Below, in pieces: positions 36,898-46,697 of a stretch of DNA of 64,000 nucleotides. The stretch lies in assembly GCF_040802235.1 (NCBI RefSeq), contig NC_133156.1, positions 188,239,851-188,303,850 on the forward strand, read 5' to 3'. This stretch comes from Manis javanica. Taxonomy: Eukaryota > Chordata > Mammalia > Pholidota > Manidae. The notes under the pieces were generated by a model that was given only the letters and a program-made list of their open reading frames with translations, did no database searches and had not been told where the DNA came from. Made by a program: the position numbers and the translations under genes. Position 1 is the first letter of the stretch, and every line of letters begins with the position of its first letter.

Positions 36898-38037
36898 TCA
36901 ATATCCCAGTTCGCCCAGTTCAGCCAGCAAGTTCCCCGTGGCTTCTTCGCACTCTTCATGGGTTTCCGTGGCCAGCAACAGGTCATCTACATACTGCAGC
37001 AGTGTCACACGGAGGTGGCTCCTGCGAAAGGGCTCCAGGTCCTGGCTTAAGGCTTCATTGAATAAAGTGGGAGAGTTCTTGAAGCCCTGTGGTAGTCTAG
37101 TCCAGGTAAGCTGCCCTTTTCTTCCCCCCCACCCCCCCGGCTCTTGCCACTCAAAGGCAAACAAAGGCTGACTAACTTCAGAGAGTGGGATACTAAAGAA
37201 GGCGTCTTTCAGGTCCAGAGTAGTATACCACACATGCGTGGGTGGCAGGTGGCTGAGTAGGGTGTAAGGGTTGGGCACTGTAGGATGGATGTCTTCTACC
37301 CTCTCATTGACTTTCCGCAAGTCCTGCACTGGTCTGTAATCTCTACTGCCAGGCTTCCTCACTGGAAGCAGGGGCGTATTCCATGCAGATTGGCAGGTTT
37401 TAAGGATTCCTGTCTCCAACAGTCTATGGATATGGGGTGCTATCCCTTTCCTAGCCTCTTCCGGCATTGGATATTGCCGGACCTGGATGGGTAGAGCCGC
37501 GGCTTTGAGTTGAACAATGACTGGGGATAGGTGTTTAGCGAGACCAATTCCTCCGGTCTCGGCCCATGCGGAAGGGAACCTCTGTAACCAAGAGTCCATT
37601 TCTCCCCAGCCCCCCCTTTCTTGATCCGCCTGAAGCAGACGATGTTCTTTGGCCAGGGACAGAGTTAACACATGCACCAGTTGTAGGGGCTGCCCTTCTT
37701 TGTCCATGATTTTTATCCCTTCGGGTTCAAAATGAGTGCGCATCCCAACCTTGGGTAGTAAGTCTCTACCGAACAACGGTGCAGGGCTCTCAGGTATGAC
37801 CAGAAATGAGTGAGAGACCTGATGCCTTCCTAGGTCCACTTTTCTGCTAGTGGTCCAGGCACATTTCTTGGACCCTGTCGCTCCCTGGACTATACTTGTG
37901 CGTCCTGGGTTCAGGGGACCATGGGCCTGGTTAAGAACTGAATATTGTGCCCCAGTATCTACCATGAACCCAATGGGAGTCCCCTCCATGCACAGGGTTA
38001 CCCAGGACTCGGGGAGGGGTGCCGAGCCCCGTCCCCG
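36898..38037 (-). pseudogene. pro-pol: pro and pol, protease and RT fingers/palm
   Basis: Open from the codon after the gag stop, in the same frame as gag. The protease active site DTGA is about 26 codons in (ATG-proximal residues 11-14 counted from 37989). RT follows with 'LDLKDAFFS' (first catalytic Asp), 'LPQGFKNSP' and an intact YVDD near 36995. A TGA at 36898-36900 cuts RT just after the palm. A C-rich run ('cccccccacccccc') lies at 37127-37140 without breaking the frame. Expression would be as a gag-pro-pol readthrough product. Confidence 0.9.
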
Positions 38038-38040
38038 TCA
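38038..38040 (-). promoter_or_regulatory. gag stop codon, putative readthrough site
   Basis: TGA followed by CGG GGA CGG GGC on the sense strand, with pro continuing in the same frame. Gammaretroviruses make Gag-Pol by stop-codon suppression, usually at UAG. This copy has UGA with a GC-rich 3' context. The role is inferred from position and frame. Confidence 0.7.
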
Positions 38041-38265
38041 ACCCTCCTCTCTTAGGTGCAGGGTCTTAATAGGGTTCCCTCTTCCTTGTTCCCTCCTTTG
38101 GGGGCACTCTCTCTTCCAATGTCCATATCTCTTACACAGGGCGCATTGATCTCGTCCTAGTCAGGATTGGCAGGGTCCTGTTCCTCGAAGTGGCCTAGGG
38201 CCCTCCTTCACCCTGGCCAGGAATATCCTGGCCATCTCCTCCCTCTGCTTCTTGTTCTCTGTCTT
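38041..38265 (-). pseudogene. gag: gag, nucleocapsid (NC)
   Basis: The same frame as upstream gag, after an extra TAG at 38266-38268, and interrupted by another TGA at 38161-38163. A single CCHC zinc knuckle (CX2CX4HX4C) is intact at 38104-38145. Basic residues surround it. The final stop at 38038-38040 is in the expected place for the gag terminus. The two extra stops would end Gag before or within NC. Confidence 0.85.
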
Positions 38266-39580
38266 CTAAAATTCTCTGTCTTCCTTCTTATTTTTCTCCT
38301 GCATTACCCATTTCTCTTTCCTCAGCCTTTCCTCTCTATCCTCCGGAGTTTCCCTAGCATTGAAGACCTTCTCTGCCTGCTGCAGCAGTTCTCTAATAGA
38401 GATCTCCCCCAGGTCCTCCCATTTGTGGAGTTTTATCCAGATATCGGGGGCTGCCTGGTTGATGAATGAGAGGACTACAGCTGATCTGTGTTCCTCTGCT
38501 TCCGGGTTTATGGGGGTGTACTGCCTGTAAGCGTCAAACAGCCTTTCCAGATACGCGGCTGGGCTTTCCATTTCCCCCTGAACAATAGTTTTTACCTTAG
38601 CCAGGTTAGTGGGCCGTCTGGTGGCCACCCGGAGACCAGTCATCAGAGTCTGGCGGTAGACCCGGAGACGCTCCCTACCTTCTGCAGTCCCAAAGTCCCA
38701 ATCCGGGCGCATAAGTGGGAATGCCTCGTCGATGATGGGCTGGAGGGTAGTGGGTCTTCCATTCTCTCCGAGGACATTTTTCCTGGCCTCATTGAGGATA
38801 CGCTCTCGCTCTTCCATCGTGAAGAGAGTGCGGAGCAATTGCTGGCAGTCGTCCCATGTGGGATGATGGGTAAACATAATGGACTCCACTAGACCTATAA
38901 GACACTTGGGGTCCTCTGAGAAGGGAGGGTTCTGAGTCCTCCAATTATAGAGGTCACTAGATGAAAAGGGCCAGTATTGATATTGTTGAGCGATGCCTGT
39001 ACTGATGGCACGCACAGGCAGAACCGGCACTGCTCCTTCTGAGGTGGAGGAGGGAGCCTCCCCTTCTTGTTCCCTGGCCCCCCGAGGCCTTAACTGCATT
39101 CCTCCTGTTCTATCTGGCCCCCAGCATGGGGCCAGAGCGGGGGAGTGTGGGGAAGCTCTTTCCGGCCTCCTGCCTCCCTCTGCTGAAGAGTCTGGGGAAG
39201 CTGTGGCCGCCTGGTTCCCGCTGGGTTCCCCAGCCTTGTTTTCTATCCTCCCGGCAGCTTCACCCCTCTCCTCTGCATACGGGGGTGGTTGCTCAGTCGG
39301 CAGAAGGGAGTAGAGAGGAGAACTATCAGGGAGGACAGGCGGCACACTCGGGCGCACAGGATTTCTGGCCCTGCGATCAGAGGGCTTTAATTTTTCCTGA
39401 GCAACTAGGACGGAGGTCTTTAGTGGGTCAGTATGAGGTTTCCCCACCAAAAAGGGCCTCAGCCAGGATGGAGGGTTTTCGGCTAGATTTTCCCAGACCA
39501 AGATATAGGGGAGTTGGTCAGGGTGGCCCTCAGGGTCTGGTCGGGAGATAATGGTTTTGACTTTGCCGATAAGGTCCAGG
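38266..39580 (-). pseudogene. gag: gag, C-terminal MA, p12-like and capsid (CA)
   Basis: About 435 open codons. A PPPY late-domain motif (about residues 72-75 from 39501) lies in a proline-rich p12-like region. The capsid follows from about 'PVRAISTG', with a major homology region (QGX2EX7R) near 38560-38600. A long charged, coiled-coil-like tail (Arg/Glu/Lys rich) precedes the stop TAG 38266-38268. There is no ATG at the start. The frame is entered by a shift from the MA fragment at about 39580-39595. Confidence 0.9.
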
Positions 39581-39751
39581 GAAAGAGACCCCCTGGGTCG
39601 GCCAGCCTACTCCAAAGGAAGGCCACTCGACTGAGCAAAAGGTGTCGAGCTTACCCTTCTTGATGCCAAGGCTCATATTTAAGGCCTGTTCCTTGACCTC
39701 CGGGAAATGGGAAAGGATCAGACTCTTAGGAGTAGCCTGAGTCTGACCCAT
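39530..39751 (-). pseudogene. gag: gag, N-terminal matrix (MA)
   Basis: It begins ATG GGT at 39749-39751, giving Met-Gly, the myristoylation start typical of retroviral Gag. About 50 codons match a matrix domain. A frameshift near a G5 run at about 39590 then sends the frame to a stop at 39530-39532. An in-frame extension upstream carries a second ATG and a hydrophobic segment (separate entry). Confidence 0.85.
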
Positions 39752-39859
39752 AGTGAAAAAGAAGAAGAAAAAGAATATGAGGGTGACAAAGGCAAAGGAT
39801 GAAGATGCCACTTCAAACAAGATGACTGTTGTATGTGCTTGTGAACGGGTGCCTGTCAT
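39752..39859 (-). other. In-frame upstream extension of gag, glycoGag-like
   Basis: 36 codons from an ATG at 39857-39859 run without a stop into the MA start. The segment ends in a strongly hydrophobic stretch, with seven consecutive Phe codons from a pyrimidine tract at 39753-39775. Some gammaretroviruses make a glycosylated Gag from an upstream start with a membrane-anchoring leader. This could be a short counterpart, or the pyrimidine tract may be only a splice-acceptor-like run. The frame stays open up to 39919. Confidence 0.35.
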
Positions 39860-40578
39860 TGCACAGTTTTTCTTCTGCGGGGGACGCGAATTTATCTGGG
39901 ATTTGCGGCTGTGACCCCCTTATCCTGTCATGGGAGTCTTCCAGCGGCAGGTGCCCTAATGGCTCTTAATTGCCTGACCCGTGCCCGCGGGGAATGATGT
40001 AGTGGCAAAAAGGAGGAACGGAGAGAGCAGGAGAACCTTAGAACAAGGAAACTTAAAATGAGAAGCACAAAAAAAAGTATAATCCGAAACCAAAACACAA
40101 TAAAACAATCAATGATAACACCAAGCACACACACCACATCTGATCGCACTCGTTCGGACCGGTCCTTCTTTCACTCTGGTGCGCACCACCCTCACCACTT
40201 TCAGGATCCTCAAAAACTCTCGTGATTCTCCCGAAAGGTGTCCACTCGGACTGCCGCAGGGTGACGAGCTCGATCCTTTCCTCCTCGGGCGCCAGGTTCC
40301 TGCCGATCGGACTTGCTTTCCTAAGGCCGAGTCACTCAGACCCTAGGGCCAGGATTAGTCACCTGGACTTCACCCAGGGTCACGAACCTGGGGGCCGGGA
40401 CTACCAACCTGGACTCTCTCACTCGGGGTCACTAACCCGAGACCATACACGGGATGGCGACTCCCGCTTTATAATGGATTTATGCAGACACGAGGGGGCG
40501 ACCCTCGAATTATACTGCCCCGTCCGGACAATTAGACCTTGCCTCCAGCCGTCCTTTGTTCTCAGGGAAGCCGCACGG
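39860..40578 (-). other. Proviral leader, probable packaging region
   Basis: About 720 nt of GC-rich sequence between the primer site and gag, the place of the dimerisation and packaging signals in gammaretroviruses. It contains an imperfect tandem repeat of about 40 nt at 40350-40388 and 40397-40438. No long gene fits. Confidence 0.6.
40350..40438 (-). repeat. Imperfect tandem repeat in leader
   Basis: Two units of about 40 nt share, on the sense strand, 'gtgaccc-g-gtga' followed by 'gtccaggt' and 'ta-tcc-gg'. Each unit can form its own short stem. Confidence 0.6.
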
Positions 40579-40596
40579 ATCCCGGACGAGCCCCCA
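40579..40596 (-). other. Primer binding site, tRNA-Pro
   Basis: Sense 'tgggggctcgtccgggat', 18 nt, complementary to the 3' end of tRNA-Pro, two nt after the 5' LTR. tRNA-Pro priming is usual for gammaretroviruses. Confidence 0.95.
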
Positions 40597-40598
40597 AA

Positions 40599-41133
40599 TG
40601 TTAGGGTCTAGGACTCCGGGGTTTCCCAGAGAACAAGACACACAGACACAGAGATGAAAATCCAAGCAAAGTCTTTATTCAGCCAGCAAGCTGGGGTTGA
40701 CAGCACCTCCCCTGACACGCAGGCCGAGTCCGAGCTGCCAACCCCGAAGCTACTTTGGGTATTGATTATATAGGATCTTCACAGCAGTTACATCAAAGCC
40801 CGTGCAGTTCTACAACTAATAGGTTTAAAACACACTCTGTATTGTAACCAATGGGAAACATTGTAACCTTTTTAGGGAACGCGCCAGTTGCCTGCCCGCT
40901 TCAATTGTTATCTCTTGCTTACCCAAGCATGTCTATGTGACTTATCACGGGTTACATCCCCAGGCGTTCCCTGGCTGTTGCCCACTTCTAGTTATCTAAC
41001 TTAGGGTAGGCGCATTTCTCAGAAGCCTCGGGTAATTTACACAAGAAAAGACTGGGTGGCTCTCGCTCTAGGCAGTCAGGTTAAGTGTCATTAGTTCTTT
41101 TTCCTGACTTGATGCTCTCCGCACTCCGTTATA
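40599..41133 (-). repeat. 5' LTR of provirus
   Basis: 535 bp, collinear with the 3' LTR without indels and differing at seven positions. TATA lies at 40766-40772 and AATAAA at 40674-40679. On the sense strand it begins TATAACGG where the 3' LTR has TGTAACGG, so the outer terminal dinucleotide has changed from TG to TA. It would be the promoter of the provirus. Confidence 0.95.
40766..40772 (-). promoter_or_regulatory. TATA box of 5' LTR
   Basis: TATATAA on the minus strand, about 90 nt upstream of the AATAAA, which fits a U3/R border between them. Confidence 0.7.
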
Positions 41134-41137
41134 GTCT
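41134..41137. repeat. Target site duplication of provirus, right copy
   Basis: GTCT, matching 31991-31994. Confidence 0.9.
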
Positions 41138-42172
41138 CAAATGTGACCTGACTGCTTAAGGACTCTGGGAAGTTCTTCCGGAAAACTGGAAGTGGTTCAG
41201 GGTGGCTCTGACCTAGAAAGGGGAAGGGGATCTCTGTTATGGACTGCCCCACAAATGAACTCTGCACTCCCTTTCTCTGCTGTTAACCAGCTACTTGAGT
41301 AGACATCACTTCATCTTTCCTTTCTTCATTGGTATTCATTAGATATTTTTAAATATCTAATTGCAAGGAACTCATTCTAAGAAGCTTGAATTTTCATGCT
41401 GAGGCATAAAATTAGTGTCCAGTAACTCAGAGCCTGTCTGCTTCACAACTTAATTTAGAGACATGCTGGTTGGCACAAGGCTTCTGATGCCAAAAAATCT
41501 TTCATTTCTGAAGCCTTCTAGCCAAGCTCTATGAAAAATACAGCCATAAATACTCTTTCCAATGATTCCCCAGGCCACAGTCACAGAGCTTTTACACTGC
41601 ATTTGCTCAGGCTCCTCAGCCAAAATCATCTTGCTCATTCTTCTCCAGGGTCCTTGGAAACATGAGGCCTCCCTCACTATGCACCCTTCCTTGCAGGCCG
41701 TGGGTCTAGGTGCCAGATTGAAGCTGTGGGCCCCAATTTCCTGCAGTTGTAAGCCTCTAGCTCTCCAACCATGAGGTGATGCTCTGGCCAGAGGCACTGG
41801 CAGCTGAAGTCTTGGACATTTGGCTTTTACTATGGGAGGCCCTTGCTACTAGGGTTTAGAAGCCTAGGCATTGCTGATGAGTCCCTGGGTGGTGGCCCAC
41901 AGGGTAGATTTACAAAGCTGATTTGTATGGGGAAGGAGGAGAAGGGCAAGGGAAGTCTTAGAAGGATATAGGGTGACAGGTGGGAGAAATTATGAGGCTC
42001 ATCTCTCCCACCCCATGAATTGCCCTATAGCCCCTGGAGTTTACTTAGTCCACAGAGGCTAGTCCTGCTTTCAAAGGCTAGGTGTAGACCAGTCATCAGC
42101 CAGCCCCTACAGGGGTGCTGAGAGGCCCCTACTTGTGTTTCTCAATGCTGACCATATAGTAGAACTAACTGG
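41138..42172. other. No recognised feature
   Basis: Unrecognised flank of the provirus, ending in the CTGG target duplicate of the next LTR (42169-42172). Confidence 0.4.
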
Positions 42173-42732
42173 TGTTGGGGAGGAAGAAATTTCTTCTACC
42201 CCTCAAGGTTCTTCTAGTTGGTCTAAGAATCAAATTGACATCAGATAGATTAACAGGAGAAAAAACTGAAGTTTAATCACATGCATATGAGAAAATCATA
42301 GACATGGGTTCCAAAGACAGTCAAGGACAGTGAGGTATGTATGTCATCCTGAATCAAGGAGAAGGGAGCAGGGGGTCTCAGACTTTAAAGGAAAAGGGAA
42401 ATAATTCATAGGACTATGAAAAGAATAAATGTTGAATAAACAAAATACTTGATGGGCCACACAGAAACAATGGGGGGCACAGAGAGGAATTTTAACAGAC
42501 TTTGTTGCGTCCTTCCCAGTCTACCACCCCTGGTTTGCATTACAGTCTAGCTGTGGTGAGCACTCTCCTCTGGGAGCAGTTCCTCCATCTGAGTTATTTC
42601 TATGCAGTTGTGTGGGTGGAGGGGGAGGTGACAGTATTCTCCTGAGTCGTTTGGGCCTTGATGGTTTTTCAGCTCAAAATAATGGCATATCACAATGGCA
42701 CATCTTGGAGTAGCCTGCCATTGGTCCCTACA
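42173..42732 (-). mobile_element. Solo LTR, 557-bp family, with target duplication
   Basis: It runs TG to CA. CTGG flanks it at 42169-42172 and 42733-42736. On the minus strand it begins TGTAGGG and ends CCTCCCCAACA. It shares order and much sequence with 44084-44640 and 26296-26745. No internal genes. Confidence 0.85.
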
Positions 42733-42736
42733 CTGG

Positions 42737-42960
42737 GTAGTTTTAGAAGTACTGATGCCTGAGCCCTGACCTAGACTCTTAAATCTAGAATTCTCAGGAA
42801 TAAGTTTGACCACTGATTCTTCTTTACTGATATATGACTTAGATATAGCAAAGTGCACAAATTCTAAGTATGCAACTTGATGAATTTTTGCACCAGGGTA
42901 ATTACCACTGAGATCAACATTCAAGGTATGGATAATTTCCAGTCCCTCTGAAGGCTCCTT
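42737..42960 (-). repeat. Old L1 3' end trace, antisense
   Basis: 'gcaaagtgcacaaattctaa' and 'gcaacttgatgaatttttgc' are typical antisense L1 3' phrases. Diverged. Confidence 0.5.

Positions 42961-42964
<4 letters not shown>

Positions 42965-43004
<40 letters not shown>
42965..43004. repeat. (AT)20 microsatellite
   Basis: An uninterrupted 40-bp AT dinucleotide run. Confidence 0.95.
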
Positions 43005-43008
<4 letters not shown>

Positions 43009-43084
43009 ATATCAAAGCCCCATCATATCAGGAGCAGGGACAGCCAGCACCTCTCTTTTGATCTTTTCTAATCTTGCCAACCAC

Positions 43085-43609
43085 TGGTATAGAAGAGGAA
43101 AAAATTCTTCCCTCTGTCTGTCTCGAGTTCATTGGCTGGGGCTTTGTAAATCAGACTGGCAAAAGACAGAATAACAAGAGGAAAAACAAACAGAAGTTTA
43201 TAAACACGTGCACTGCTCATACCCAAGGAACACTCAGATGACAAAAGAACAATACAGTTTTAGAGTAATGACAAGACAAAAGAAAAGGACTTTGAACTTC
43301 TGAGGGCAAATCGTGGAAAGCCAAACATATGGGGAAAGAAGGCAGATAAAGGCTAGTTATCAGTTAAGGTTTGTGATGTAGATTCCTGGGCTGTAGTCTC
43401 TGGGCTGATAAGGGTCTGGAGTAGTCTCCAGTGATTAACTTCTGTCCTTCCTGATAGAGGAAGGATACCTTTGCAAATTTATATCCTGTTTTTTAGGCAA
43501 ATAGGGGCAAGGCAGAGAGCTTTCTTGTATCTGCTTCTTCTCAATTGACTTCAGCTCAAAATAATCCTTATGCCACATTTGAGGCTGGCATATTCTGCTG
43601 CCCTTCACA
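43085..43609 (-). mobile_element. Solo LTR, relative of the 557-bp family
   Basis: It shares 'gactggcaaaagacagaata' and 'acttcagctcaaaataatcc' in the same order as its neighbours but is clearly a different subfamily. It ends 'cccttcaca'. Target duplication not identified, so the left edge is approximate. Confidence 0.65.
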
Positions 43610-44078
43610 AGAAACCCACGTCAAGTATTCTGGCCCCACCTCTTGGGTCCCCTCACTGGGCCTGAGGGGAAGTGAGATGCTCCGGACTCCAGGACAACTC
43701 TCTCCTGGGATCTTCACCACTAACCCTAAGAACAAATCCCTTGAAGATGAGTGCCTGATGGGTTCAGGAAGGCAGAATTCTGGTGGTTTTTTGTTTGTTT
43801 TTAAGGCTTCAGGCCTGCCCCTGCCTCAGTTGTTTTGTTTTCCAATTTAGTTATGTCCTGCCTAGAAGGTCCAGCACCTTTCTTTAAAAAGGCTATTCTT
43901 GTCATCTACTTTTTCAGTTTGGGGGCTTCATTTGTGCCTAACACAAGAAATGTCTCATGTTACCTCCCTGATAATTTTTTGTGTGAAGGTAAAGTATACA
44001 TAACATAAAATTTATCATTTTCACCATTTTTAGGTGTCCAGTTCAGTGGCATTAAGTACGTTCACATTGTTGTGCAAG

Positions 44079-44083
44079 CCATC
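44079..44083. repeat. Target site duplication, left copy
   Basis: CCATC, repeated at 44641-44645. Inside the L1 this pentamer occurs once in the uninterrupted sequence. Confidence 0.85.
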
Positions 44084-44640
44084 TTTGGGGAGGAAGACTT
44101 TCTTCTACCCCTTGAGGTGCTTCCAGCTGATCTAAGAGTCAAACTGACATGAGACAGATTAACAGGAGAAAAACCCAACATTCATACAGGAAATCCATAG
44201 GTATAGATTCCAAAGATGGTCAGAGAGAATGACATATATATGTCACCCTGAACCAAAGAGTAGAGAGTAGGGGTCTGGGACTTCAAAGGAAAAGAAGCAA
44301 TTCACAGGAATATGAAAGAGTAAATGTTTGGTAAGCAAAATACATGATGGGCCACACAGAAACAATGGGGCACAGAGAGAAATTTTAAGTCTTTGTTACA
44401 TTCCTTCCTGTCTATTACCTCTAGTTTACATGACAGAATAGCTGTCTATGCTGAGAGCTCTCCCTCTGCAGTAGTTCCTCCATTCAAATTCTTTTTATGC
44501 AGTTGGCAGTGGGGTAGGGGGTTAGGCGGATGCAAGCGGGGTCAGAGTATTGAATCTTTTGGGCCTTGATGGTTTTCAGTTCAAAATAATCTACATGTCA
44601 CACTGGCACTCTTGGGGACAACCTGCTTTTAGCCCCTACA
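44084..44640 (-). mobile_element. Solo LTR, 557 bp, inserted in an L1 fragment
   Basis: Minus-strand LTR beginning TGTAGGGG, flanked by CCATC duplicates. Closest relative in the window is 42173-42732. Confidence 0.9.
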
Positions 44641-45030
44641 CCATCACCACTATCCATCTTTCAGAACTTGCAGCATCCCAACTTGAAGCTCGGTACTCAC
44701 CAAATTTTATCTCCCCTTTTCCAACTCTTCCTTCCAGCCTCTGGCAACCATGATTTTACTTTCTGCCTCTGTGAATTTGCCTGCTCTAGGTACCTCATAT
44801 AAATGGAATTTTATAATATTTGTCCTTTTGTGTGTGGCTTATTTCACTTAGTGTAATGCCCTCAAGTTAAAAAATATTATAGTATGCATCAATAGTATCC
44901 ATTCCTTTTCAGGGCCAAATAATATTCCATTGTATGGATATACCACTTTTGTTCATCCATTTATCTGGGACATTGATTGTTTTGACCTTTTTGTTAGTAT
45001 GAATAATGTTGCTTTCAACATCAATATGCA

Positions 45031-46692
45031 AATAATGGCTTGAGTCCTGCAGCATCTGTATTTTTTAGATGCCCCTCTGCTGATTCTAACATGCAAGGTT
45101 GAGACTCTGGTCTGGAGGTTCATTTGCTGTCCCACTCTTGAAGTTAGGCTTCCATGTACAGTACAGCTGGGGAAGCTGAGAGATGGCAGAATCAGGCAAG
45201 CCCCCATACCAGCAGGGTTTCTGATTCCAGGTCACATCCAATGCCTCCTCCCTGGAGGTGGGCTCCTATTCTAATCACCCACCTCAGCAGCCCTGAGCCC
45301 CAGGAAGTTCCTGGGCCTCTTTTCAAATTGGCCTTATCTATTCCTTGAGATCAACTTTGCATATGAAAGGTGGTGAAGAGGACTTTGCCTTCCACAAAAG
45401 ATCTTTATGCCCCTTTCCCCCAGGCAGGGAGCACCTCAGCCTTTTCATTTACATGGCCAAGAGGGGCCAGTTGAGGTATCTTCTGAGAACAAAGAAAATC
45501 TGCTCCAAGATGACTTCCTGCCTCCACCAAGCCCTGGAAGCAGCTGGCAGCCTTTAAATTGCTGTTTCAAGGGCTAAAAAAACTTAAGTTTTGCTTAGCC
45601 AAGCACCCTCTGTATTCACAGGCCTGCCAGGTGACAGGATCTGGCCTTGGGTCTGAACTGCAAGAGAAGCACAGGCAGAGAGGTTACTTGGGTGTGAAGG
45701 GACCACAGGGCCACGTGGGTTCAGGGAGGTCCGTTCTACTTCATCCTAAAGGGTACATGGCATGGCTCAGTGGGTAGTGAGGACCTCAGAGGATGAAGAC
45801 TTCAAAGTTGGTAACCCTCAGGCTGGCAGCCTGGAATTCTGGATGTGGGTAAAGTTGCAATATTTCCAGAATCTTTCCCCTGGCCTCAGTGCATCTCCGT
45901 ATCAGTAGCTGATTACAAGCTGACTGGGGGAACAAGAGTATATCTGAACTGGAGAGGTTTGGTAGGGTCCTTTTTATAGTTCGGTTGTGAGAGACACAGG
46001 TGAGTAGAAGTGGATGACTGCTTGTGAGCAATAAGTGTGTTTCTCCTTTGACTGATTTGGCTTTAAAGGTAATTTGCCCTGGGCTGGGAACTTACTTTCC
46101 CTCCAGAGTTACACTGGGGTCAGTGCCCTGGGCTGGGACACAGCCTCTGGCAGGAGGGGCATTGCCAATGCTCTCCTGGCTTTAAGGTCAAGACAGTGAG
46201 CTCATGTAGTCCTCTGCGGCCTCCTAAATTATGGCCCCAGAGGAGCTGAAGTTCTGGGTTATATAAGTACGGGCCTAAGCTAAAGAAATTGGAATTTTTA
46301 CTGCTAATGGGGACTTTTTAGGGACTCTAGGCTAATGAGGCCTTGGACAATTCTGATTCACCCAGACAGTCCTGAAGTTTCGACAACAAATAGTGAGACC
46401 ATAGAGGAGTCATTTCAGATCTTCCCATTTCCCAGAGTTACAGTCAGTATAATTTGAGTTTCAGGCTTCCCAGCTTTCCCTGCTCTGGGGGTGCTGATAT
46501 ACTGAAATGGTCAGGATTCTGAAAGCAAGGCCAGCCCCTAGACGCAGCATGTACATAAATGGGAATTGTAAGTCCTGGAACAAAGAGCTAGACTTACCAA
46601 GATTTCCCAGCCTTCTGGGTTCCATAAAGCAGCTCCTGTCCTAGGATGCAGCTGACAGGCATCAAGAGCCTAGTAAATAGACCTACCTGCTG
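45031..46692. other. No recognised feature
   Basis: Unrecognised sequence. Short frames near 45154-45777 lack support. Confidence 0.4.
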
Positions 46693-46697
46693 GTGGC

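Larger units (their letters stand above)
31995..41133 (-). mobile_element. Endogenous gammaretrovirus-type provirus, complete but defective
   Basis: A 9.1-kb element with two 535-bp LTRs, a tRNA-Pro primer site, gag, pro, pol, env, a polypurine tract and flanking GTCT duplications. gag and pro-pol share a frame separated by one stop (TGA at 38038-38040), as in gammaretroviruses. Gag has a PPPY motif, the major homology region and a single CCHC finger. Env has CWLC and CX6CC motifs. Lesions: a frameshift in MA (about 39580-39595), stops in the NC region (38266-38268 and 38161-38163), a stop in RT (36898-36900), and frameshifts in the integrase tail, near the SU/TM border and in TM (about 32855). 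The LTRs differ at 7 of 535 positions. Confidence 0.95.
43985..45030 (-). repeat. L1 3' end, antisense, split by an LTR
   Basis: 'aagtatacataacataaaat' to 'ttgtgcaagccatc' (43990-44083) continues after the LTR as 'ccatcaccactatccatct' (44641 on) and 'taatattccattgtatggat' (44925). It is a familiar antisense L1 3' region whose interruption is exactly the LTR at 44084-44640. Confidence 0.85.

Noticed and set aside
39501-39501. A start codon for gag at this position
   Set aside because: The codon is TTG. The real start is ATG-GGT at 39751-39746, and the two are in different frames because of the MA frameshift.
31995-41133. APOBEC-type G-to-A hypermutation as the cause of the stops
   Set aside because: Only three extra stops, and the LTR differences are mixed and partly CpG transitions. 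No excess of TGG-to-TGA or TAG changes could be shown by eye.
42965-43004. AT run as an origin or regulatory element
   Set aside because: A pure dinucleotide repeat is better explained as a microsatellite.
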